Origin: Linum tenue
Taxonomy: Eukaryota; Streptophyta; Magnoliopsida; Malpighiales; Linaceae
Assembly (NCBI GenBank): GCA_946122785.1
Contig: CAMGYJ010000006.1
Span: forward strand, 42,428,066 to 42,492,065
Reading direction: 5' to 3'
Length of the DNA: 64,000 bases
Shown in pieces: positions 56,350 through 64,000 of the stretch. The notes below the pieces were generated by a model. That model was given only the letters and a program-made list of their open reading frames with translations. It was not told the origin of the DNA and did no database searches. The position numbers and the translations under genes were made by a program. The first letter of the stretch is position 1; the number at the start of each line of letters is the position of its first letter.

Positions 56350-57512
56350 CTAACAAGTTGTGAAAGCAAGAGCACGATACTCTACTTCACAAGAAGATCA
56401 ACTTATTGTTTTATGCTTTTTGCTTTACGTGGAAATAATAAAATCACCAAGGTAGACACAATAACCAGAAATTGAACGTCTAGTGTCAACAAAAGCAATC
56501 CAATCAGAGTCAGTAAAGGCTTTGAGTTGAAGAGTACCCTTGGCTTGAAAAAAATAGCCCAATAGCTTGAGCAGGTTTGAGGTAACGTAGAATCCTATCA
56601 ACAAACTTGTAATGAATTATGTTAGGACGAGCCATGAATTGTATCACCTATTGAGTGGCATAGCTAATGTCATGATGAGTGGTTGTGATGTGAATCAGTT
56701 TACCAACCAATGTCTTGTAATGTTCTGGGTCCTCATATGGTTTATAACATACATTGCTCAAATGGAGTTTGTAGTCCATAGGAGTAGAAACATTCTTCGA
56801 GTCTAGTAGGTTGGCCTCTTCAATGATTTATAGAGTACACCTCCTTTGAGAGAGATGATTAATGCCTTTTTCATTGCGAGCTACTTCAATCCCAAGAAAA
56901 AATCTGAGAGTTCCCAAATTATTATGTTCAATTCATTATGAAGTGAGTTCTTCAGATTAGTGATTTCATCTAAATTATTACTGCCAACAATTAGATCATC
57001 TACATAAATGAGTATGCAGAAGAGAGAGTGGCCTGCTTTGCTCTGAAAGCCCTGTTCTTATGTTAGTTTATCTCTAAGTTTGGAGAACCACTGCCTTGAG
57101 GCCTATTTGAGACCATTTTAAGATTTCTTCAATCAAAATATTGGGTTGTGAAAAGCTGTTGGTGGAGTGTAGTCCTTAGGCAAAGTCATGAAACTTCCTC
57201 CTAGAGATCTCCATGAAGGAAAGCCTTAGTCACATCCTACTGGTGAATATGCCAATTTATGATTACAATGATAACCAAAAAAGTCCTAACTGTGGTCATC
57301 TTGATGACCTGAGCAAAAGTGTCTTGGTAGTCCACCCCTTCTTGATATGTGTTACCCTTAGCCACCAATCTAGCCTTGAATCTATCTAAAGAACCATCAT
57401 GGTGAAATTTGACTCGATATACCCACTTATTGTCAATTGTTATCTTGTGCTTGAGAAGTTCAACAATATCCCAAGTATGGTTTTTAGCCAAAGCTCCTAA
57501 CTCCAGAAACAC
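56350..57512 (-). pseudogene. Minus-strand copia RT-RNase H remnants
   Basis: Reading leftward from 57512, RT has LGALAKNHTWDIVELLKHK, NKWVYRVKFHHDGSLDRFK and ARLVAKG. The catalytic IYVDDLIVGSNN lies at about 57010-56975. After frame changes, a segment at 56800-56400 reads TPMDYKLHL, then RNase H-like AFTDSDW and [15 protein letters not shown], and then a stop-ridden SSCEVEYRALA. Integrase is not visible. Frameshifts and stops are numerous. Confidence 0.8.
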
Positions 57513-58049
57513 AGCAGAGGACCATTGGTCTGAATGGGATGCTTCATTGCTTCATTGCAAGTATACTACGCTTTAGGAAGTGGTTACACTTGGCTATTTT
57601 CTAAAGTGACAGTAGGAGTGAGTCAACCAGGATCCACATTGTGTCTTTCTTGAATGTTTGTGAATGGTTAGGAGCAGATAAATTATATTTACCTGATTCC
57701 TTTGAACTGTTAATATATGATGTTGTAGTGAAAGAACCGCCAGATGATTTTTTATTGATCGTATTAATCAATTATTCATAATTTGTGTTACTAAGCTTCA
57801 CTTCATGGTCTTCTTAATGAATGGAAAGCCATGTTTGTGAAAACATCTAGTCCTTTGTGTGCCCATGTATCTTGTAATAAGAACACTCTAAAACCTTGCA
57901 TTGCATTGCCATGTCCCTTGAGTCTATCCCAGGTGGCAATCCATGTTTGTGGTAACCTATTCTGTAATTTACCAGCTTGTGTAGCCATAGTTGTTAAGTC
58001 AGTTGCCACAGTTGCTACCATCTTACCCTTCTAGGTACCTTACATCTGC

Positions 58050-58500
58050 CTCTCATGTTGTAATATTTTTTTTGGAAAACCATGTTGATGCTAGGTAACT
58101 CATCTCAAACAAGTACTTAAGATCTTACAACAGAAAAATTCTCATTAAGCCCTAGAAGGAACTTAATCCCATAGTTAGTATCATGATATTACAAAACTCT
58201 TTTCATAGATCTATATTCCTTATGCTAGCAGGAGTGCAACCACAAGGCATTAGAGGTTGGTAGTTTTTCAATTCATCCTTAACGATTACGACTCTGCCAT
58301 GGTACTTTGTGATAGTTTGGTTACCTTGTTTGAGATTTTAAAGAGCTTCCTCTAGTTTGGAAATTCTTATAATACCATTCACGAAATTCAACTTTGGATA
58401 TGCTTCATCTAGTTCTTCAAGAATACCATTCACAAAATTCAGCTTGTTCTTAGCAACCGAGGTGTTGTACATAGCCCCGCTCCAATCATTGTTATTGTTG
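58050..58500 (-). pseudogene. Minus-strand copia gag remnant
   Basis: On the minus strand, fragments such as GNQTITKYHGRVV, KDELKNYQPLMPCGC and DELPSINMVF follow the usual copia gag pattern. The knuckle and integrase that should follow are not recognisable between 57520 and 58050. The 58021-57803 frame has no clear motif. Confidence 0.65.
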
Positions 58501-58530
58501 TGAGAGCATCGGGGCTAGGTTAAGGAATTA

Positions 58531-58543
58531 GGCTCTGATACCA
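58531..58543 (-). promoter_or_regulatory. Minus-strand copia PBS (initiator tRNA-Met)
   Basis: GGCTCTGATACCA on the plus strand, the complement of TGGTATCAGAGCC. Confidence 0.85.
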
Positions 58544-58871
58544 TAATAAAAAATTTCTTTGATACAAAATCCTAGGTCCTAAGTCCTTCTTAATCATCTC
58601 TTAGTTTATATATGCAGCAGGAAATCCCTACAAGACAACAATGGCTAGCTGCAAATCTGAAACTGTTTGTTGCTTAACTTGAAAGGAAACATTTACAAAC
58701 TTGGATGTAAAGTAAACCGTGATTCAAAAAGGAATGAAATGGCATCGCATAAGAGTAATGTGTTGATGAAGTGAAAATGATGTATCTTAATAACTAAGCT
58801 CTTCCTCATCTTCAATCAGCGCAGGTTTGATTCCAAAGGTCGACTGTGAAATTTGGAATTTCAATTCTCCT
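58544..58871 (-). repeat. Minus-strand copia, 5' LTR
   Basis: About 330 bp, adjacent to the PBS. The outer limit is set by loss of similarity to the other copy. Confidence 0.65.
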
Positions 58872-60232
58872 TGTTATGTTATATTCGATAGTCTTCTTCA
58901 CAAAAAATGAAATTAGAGATGTGAATGGCGATTACAAATGACCAATTACTTCTGTCGCGGACCAATTGTAGCTGAGAAGAAAGGATACATCTCTAAGTAA
59001 TACTTGGTGATCTTGCTCATTGACAGAAGAACCTTGCCCTGCGGTTGACGGTTGACCTATCGCTGACATAATCAGTCCTTCACGACATTGTCCTCTCCTC
59101 TATTCATCGATGGTGCCCACTTCCATGGCTGTTAGGATAGGCTAGATGGATGCGGGTAAGGGAGAAGTAAGAAAGAGTTTAACAATTCTAAATAAGGAAC
59201 AGAGAAATACATAAGAGTTTAGGTATAAGATGCTTACTGGCCACCAATTTATAATTATTGAATTTTTGGTAGTTGATTGCCTTGACTAAGTACTTGCCGA
59301 TGGAAGGAGATGAGAGAAAGATGATATAGCTCTCAATTTGAAAAGATGAAAAGTTCACTTGGCTTCGAATTCTGCCACGCCCCGGTAGACCTGAAACTCC
59401 TCCTAAAAGAGATATTAAAAAAGGAAGATTGGCCTCGAGATTCCTTTCATATGCTTTTTTCAATTTTGTAGTAGAGAAGAGATGAGAGAGAAGAAGGATG
59501 GTCGCTAAGAGATGAAAAATGAGAGATATGGGGAGGAAGACAAATTGGGTAAGAAAAGAGAGATATGAGGGTTTGGGGAGAAGAGCTACATAATGAAGTC
59601 TCATCAACAAGTGGGCGTACGAAAAGTACGTTAACAAAGGGGAGAAAAGTTGAAAGTAAGAAGAGAGGTTATTGTAGCAGACATAGGAGATGAGATGGGA
59701 ACATTGGGAAGTGAAGGGTCTGCAGTAGAGAATGAAGGCAAAAGAATCTAGTTATAACCGAACTTGGATAATTATGAGGTAACTGGGATGGATGAAGCAA
59801 ATGGGGAAAGGAGGGAAGGAAGCGCATGCAGGGACACTACATGACATAGACACTTTCTATGATTATATCAACTGTTTCACTATTATTCGTAGGACTTAGA
59901 AATTTGTTGCGATGAATAAAAATGATACAATGGAACGAAACTCAATTTAAACAATTACACAATGTTTTTTGAAAGAGGGAAGGAAAATAAAAAGAGAAGG
60001 AAAATTTAGAAGGGAAAGAAAATTTTGAGGGGAGGAAAATGGCTGGGAAAATATTGTTTTATGGATGAAAGTGTAGAGAAAGTATGAGAGAAAAATAATA
60101 TTGAAAAATGTGATATATACAAGGTTGTCAACCGGAGAGTCGACCCGGATTGAACCGGACCCGATAGAAAAAAATAGGCGTCAGAAACCCATTGAAGAGT
60201 TTGTTTGTCAAATTCAAACCCACTTTGGCCTG
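58872..60232. other. Intergenic, one unexplained minus-strand frame
   Basis: A minus-strand frame of 149 codons (59637-59188) begins with a hydrophobic stretch (YLSFLTQFVFLPISLIFHLL) but matches no family I know and may be chance. Around 60120-60180 a CCGGA/GACCCGGA-rich patch looks like the edge of another repeat. Nothing else is recognisable. Confidence 0.35.
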
Positions 60233-60260
60233 GTCATAGCTATAGGTGTCAAAACATAGC

Positions 60261-60455
60261 CCGACCCGATTAACCCGCCCGATCAACCCGACCGCAACCC
60301 GAATTAACTAAAAGTCAACAACCCGTAACCCGCCCGACTCGCAACCCGATTAACCCGAACCTGATTGACCCGCAAACCGACTGACCCGCAATCCGATTAA
60401 CCCGAACCTGATTGACCCGAACCCGACTAACCCGTAACCCGACCGACTCAACCCA
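60261..60455 (+). repeat. Left subterminal AACCCG array
   Basis: Many copies of CCCGA, AACCCG and ATTAACCCG spaced by 5-15 bp. Such clusters near transposon ends are often transposase-binding sites. Confidence 0.85.
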
Positions 60456-60767
60456 AATTTCATCTAATCCACTTGAATAATTATAAAAATATACAATACA
60501 TATTTTTTCAAAATAAAGTTTTTCATTCTAAACTTAAGTAAAATTATTTTTCATTTCGTATAAGAAATTTAAAAAATATGAAACTCGATATTACGTATTT
60601 TAAGAAAATTAAAAAAATTGAAACACGAAAGTCACTTGAGATCATGACAATATTAATATAATATATAAATTAAAATTTTGGTTAATTTAACTATTCAATA
60701 AATTATCAATTAAATATAAATAAAGTAAAGTACTGTATTTGGTAATTTGATGTTTTTTAAAAGAAAA

Positions 60768-61120
60768 GGGAAATTTTGGTGTATTCAAGTTTTTGGGAAG
60801 AGAAAGAATAGGGAAATTTGGTTCTTTGAATTTTTTAGAAAAGAAACAAGTGGGAATTTTGGTGGTTTTGATATGTGGGAAGAGAAAGAAGTGGGAAAGT
60901 TTGATTCTTTTGATTATGAAAGAGAAATAAGGAGGGAAACTTTTGACTTTTCAACCTTTTGTAGAAGGAAAGAAGTGGGTAATTTGGTTCTTTCAATTTA
61001 TGGAAGAGAAAGATGAGGGAAAATTGAGTTTTTCTAATGTATGGAAAGAGAAAGAAGGAGGGAAATTTTAGTATTTTTGTGAAAAGAATGAAGGAAACAA
61101 ATTTGGTGTTTTCAATTTTT
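60768..61120 (+). repeat. ~41-bp degenerate minisatellite, eight to nine units
   Basis: Unit like GGGAAATTTGGTTCTTTCAA then a TTATGGAAGAGAAAGAAGT tail. The open frames across it (60747-61016 plus, 60835-61131 minus) are translations of the repeat and not genes. Confidence 0.85.
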
Positions 61121-61329
61121 TGGTTTTTCATAATTTTAGCTTTTGAAATATGAATCTTTAACTTTTATATGGAGGGCATGACTAGTTAAAATTATTCTTA
61201 TATGCTTTGAAGGCTAATATGTATATATGTATGTGATTGTTTATGGCCTAATAAATAAATTAACCATTAGTTACAACAATTTATATTAAACTTGATAAGT
61301 AATTTTTGACGGTTCGTTGTTTAGGATAT

Positions 61330-61710
61330 AAAGTATATGGTTAGGGTATAAGATATAAGGTACATATGGTTTAGGATGTATATGGTTAGGGTATAAGATA
61401 TTGATGGTTTTGACGGTTCTAAGTTTTTTATTAACATATGTTCACTTGAAGTCATTTAAAGTCTTTAACGGCAGGAGATCCCTTTTTAATTTATGTTTAT
61501 GGTACGTGGTTAAGGTACAAGGTATGTGGTGTCAAGTATAGGATATATGGTTAGGGTATAACAATTAGCAAATATCACTTTTTATATATGTTTTGAAAAT
61601 CAAAGTATGAATTTCACTTTTAAATTAACTATACTAGCAAAATCACAACTCAAGGACATATGGTTAGGGTATAGGGTATAGGTATATGGTTAGTGTATAA
61701 TGTATTGATG
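61330..61710. repeat. Dispersed ATATGGTTAGGGTATA words
   Basis: Five or six copies of TATGGTTAGGGTATA, some followed by AGATAT or GGTATA, spread over 380 bp. Confidence 0.75.
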
Positions 61711-62006
61711 GTTTAGGGTATACAATCAACAACATATACTAACTTAATATTGTTGATTGAGGGTAAGGCTAAGTGTATAGGATATATGCTATTGAGTAAG
61801 TTATGATTGAAGTCACAATAATTTTACTAAATTTGATAGCTAATCTTTAATGGTTCAATTTTTAGGATAATTCGAACAATTTTACAAATAACTCGTTTGG
61901 TAACAGTTTACTGAAGTTATTTGGGCAATGAGTTATTTCGAAATAACTTCTTTTATCACTATGCTTTTGCCAAATACCACACGCCAAATACCATATTTGC
62001 ATGGTT

Positions 62007-62180
62007 CACTACAGGAAAACTAATTTCTGGTCACAGGATCTTATTCACGGGAATGTTTCCCGTACTAAGAAGTACACTAATAGTCGCGGGAACAATTCCC
62101 TTAATTGGTGGTATGATTTTAATCACGGGAATCAATTCATATTTTTTTAGTATTCATTTCCCGTGATTAATACTTAGTCA
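62007..62180. mobile_element. CACTA-like terminus fragment
   Basis: CACTACAGGAAAA at 62007-62019 is close to the usual CACTA transposon tip. It is followed by inverted and direct copies of ACGGGAA/TTCCCGT, as in CACTA subterminal regions. No matching opposite end is seen, so it is a fragment or a chance match. Confidence 0.45.
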
Positions 62181-62419
62181 TGGTTAATTACTGTGAATAA
62201 TGTGAAAATTTATCTTTAACAATAATTATTCAAAATTATAAGAGGGAGAATTGTTTGGCTCCAAATTTTACCTTGGTTGAAAAAATTGTTTAGAATTATA
62301 GGAGGGAGAATTATCTGGCTCCAAATTTGAAATTTTACTTTGGTTGAAAACATTTGTTCTGGCTCCAAAATTTCATTTTCTACCCAAAACGTTTCAGCAT
62401 AGAAAATATACCCGCCTCT

Positions 62420-62760
62420 TTTGAAATTTTCACAATCCCTCTTCCCCCACGTAGCACAAAATAACGAAAGGCGAAAGTCCAACTACTTACTTCGCTCTTC
62501 GCCTCTTCTCATACCTCTTTCTCTCCCCTGCGTTCTTCTCCAGAGAAAGGAGTTGGGAGAGCCTAACGGCTACCACCACCACCACCCACTTCCACCGGCT
62601 GCATCCCCAGTCCCCACTGATTCCTCCTCCTTCCTCATTCAGTCCATCTCCAAAACCCCAACTCCACTTATGAAACCCCTCTCTTCTTCACATCCTCCTT
62701 GCATTTCCTGAACTCGCCAAATTGACGCAGGCAGCAGAGAGTAGTTCAATACTCTCGTTG
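62420..62760 (+). other. GC-rich exon-like island inside the hAT element
   Basis: A sharply less AT-rich patch in AT-rich surroundings. It reads like a plant 5' UTR and the start of a Ser/Pro/Thr-rich coding exon (CTCTTC-rich leader, then a CCACCACC run), but the frames are broken (frame 62421-62711 and an alternative frame with one TGA). I cannot identify the gene. It may be a captured fragment. Confidence 0.35.
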
Positions 62761-63254
62761 AACTTTTATCCTCTTCCTGATGTTTGGGTTGGGTAGCACC
62801 AATTTCATGCATCGATTGTGAAACTGGGATTGAAATTTCATATTTTTGGTGTTTTAGGGTTTGAAACCGAACAAATAGGGGATTTTTCAGTTTTAATGGA
62901 ATTCAACCTTTCTTCTCCCTAGGGTCTAACATAAGGATGTCAACGTATCATGGGAAACTACACCGTGACTAGTGGTTATACTAAACGAGATACTTTAATC
63001 CAATTACTACTGAATTAATACTAAAATATCAAATAAACAATTAACGGTGTCTTTTGGTTGCAAATATTGATATCACCATTACTATTAGCTATAATACTTT
63101 ACCAATTATGACTGATTACATAACAATTTTTCAAAAAAATAAAGTATCTATATACGAGGTAGAAATAAATTGGTTACAAAGTTGAGAAAATATTTTAAAT
63201 TAGTGTAATAAAATGTGTAAGTTGGTAATGAGTAATGAGTTAAGTTACTTGATG

Positions 63255-63480
63255 CGCTGGCCCGAACAACCCGAAACCCGATCCGCCCGCAACCTACCCG
63301 ATCCAAAACCCGATGAACCCGCAACCCGATTTGCCCGCAACCTGATTGAACCCGAACCCGATGAACCCGCAACCCGACTAACCCGCAACCCGTTTGAACC
63401 CGAACCCGATGAACCCGTAACCCGACTAACGCGCAACCCGTTTGAACCCGAACCCGATTGAACCCAACCCGAACCCGCCC
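63255..63480 (+). repeat. Right subterminal AACCCG array
   Basis: CCCGAACCCGATGAACCCGCAACCCG-type repeats, partly as a tandem of about 63 bp (compare 63354 and 63399). They lie on the same strand as the left array. ORFs across it on both strands are repeat translations. Confidence 0.88.
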
Positions 63481-63502
63481 GATTGACACCTATAGTCATA
63501 GC

Positions 63503-64000
63503 CCAGCAAACCCGAGCGTTGGATTGCCAACACGAGTCTCGGGTTGTTGTTGTCTTCCTCGTCCTCACTTTCTCTATTGGTTGTTTGCTTCCTCCTCGAC
63601 GATCCCCTTCCACGCTGACGGGCATTGCCAACCGTTTCCTCACCCACCACACGTTGCAGCTTCTCAATCGCCGGCCCCGATCGATTCACGTTGTCGCTGC
63701 AACCACCGTCGTCAACCACGTTAGTGCGTTGCCTCCATTGCACTCTTGCTGATCGGCTTGGATTATTGCGGAAGAAGAGAGAAGAAGGAGAGGAGAACAG
63801 GAGACTTCAGGAAGTGAGGCGGCAAAAAAAAAAAAGAAAGAAAAGTAAGATTTTTTTACCCTCTCCATTCATTTCTAAAATGACCATCATAACCCTCTAG
63901 CCCTAGTTTAATTACAAAGAAAAAACATAATACAATTGCTGATTTGGTCTCCCAATTGTTTTAGTAATTCAAAATAATTGTTCCTTTCTAAAAACTGGTT
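63503..64000. other. Flanking DNA, no gene recognised
   Basis: A GC-richer patch (63503-63760) has overlapping open frames on both strands with no recognisable domain. It is followed by AT-rich DNA with a poly-A run at 63828-63840. Confidence 0.4.

Larger units (their letters stand above)
55703..58871 (-). mobile_element. Decayed Ty1/copia element, minus strand
   Basis: Direct repeats at about 55703-56036 and 58544-58871 share blocks such as CAAATCTGAAA(C/T)TGTTTGTTGC-like and TGTGTTGATGAAG. They act as the two LTRs. Just inside the right one, the complement of the initiator tRNA-Met PBS (GGCTCTGATACCA, 58531-58543) shows the element reads leftward. Gag, RT and RNase H remnants lie between. 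At about 3.2 kb it is internally deleted, and it is the most decayed element here. Confidence 0.8.
60241..63494. mobile_element. hAT-like non-autonomous element
   Basis: 3254 bp with TIRs TATAGGTGTCAA (60241) and TTGACACCTATA (ending 63494) and a perfect 8-bp TSD, GTCATAGC, at 60233-60240 and 63495-63502. The 8-bp TSD and short TIRs fit the hAT superfamily. There is no transposase frame. The cargo includes two AACCCG arrays, a 41-bp minisatellite, a CACTA-like end and a GC-rich exon-like island. Confidence 0.8.

Noticed and set aside
59188..59637. 149-codon minus-strand gene
   Set aside because: No recognisable domain or promoter context; the length is possible by chance in AT-rich DNA. Kept only as a note.
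61330..61710. Interstitial telomere repeats
   Set aside because: The word is GGTTAGGGTATA, dispersed and not in tandem; plant telomeres are TTTAGGG in tandem.
63148..63667. Repetitive ORFs reading RVHRVRVQTGC- and NPFEPEPDEP-like
   Set aside because: Translations of the AACCCG subterminal array on both strands.

Overview
This is nuclear DNA of a flowering plant, most likely a eudicot; I cannot name the species. The evidence is a plant-type tail-anchored coiled-coil gene, an SPX gene fragment, and plant lineages of nested transposons: Athila-type Ty3 elements primed by tRNA-Asp, a Sirevirus-type Ty1 element primed by initiator tRNA-Met, a Helitron, a Pack-MULE and a hAT element. Only one gene looks intact, a 620-codon single-exon protein at 6018-7880.

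Left arm (1-14310). No firm gene lies in 1-2221. A minus-strand Helitron has its 3' terminus at 2222. A TIR-like element follows at about 4905-5645, then the coiled-coil gene with two G-boxes upstream. At 8515-9957 sits a complete Pack-MULE with a perfect 10-bp target-site duplication (TSD). It carries a broken exon of an SPX-domain gene and is itself split by a MITE with a perfect 9-bp TSD. Minus-strand LTR-retrotransposon remains fill about 10290-12790, and a partial LTR lies at 13842-14310.

Transposon nest (14311-55631). Athila-1 (14311-19721, resuming 43229-43922) was hit by a Sirevirus (19722-43228). The Sirevirus was hit in turn by a solo LTR (22028-24333, TSD TAATG) and by a 12.9-kb Athila-2 (24809-37734, TSD ACATG). 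Athila-3 (43931-55631) abuts the end of Athila-1 and is split by a solo LTR (49216-52187, TSD GTGGA), which contains a LINE tail (50322-50500). Removing the insertions rejoins the interrupted reading frames. All element genes carry stops or frameshifts.

Right arm (55632-64000). A decayed minus-strand Ty1/copia element lies at about 55703-58871. A 3254-bp hAT-like element (60241-63494) has a perfect 8-bp TSD; it contains AACCCG-rich subterminal arrays, a 41-bp minisatellite, a CACTA-like end and a GC-rich exon-like island.

The most interesting signals are non-coding parts of the Athila elements. The 3' region of Athila-2 and Athila-3 is conserved although it encodes nothing, and it is bounded by two hairpin-plus-purine-tract modules. 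A hairpin just after pol keeps its pairing through transversions on both arms. CCGTG/CACGG half-site arrays sit in the promoter-proximal part of several LTRs. A second such array plus a TATA-like box lies ahead of the third ORF of Athila-2. The Sirevirus also carries an extra 3' ORF that may resemble the Athila third ORF.
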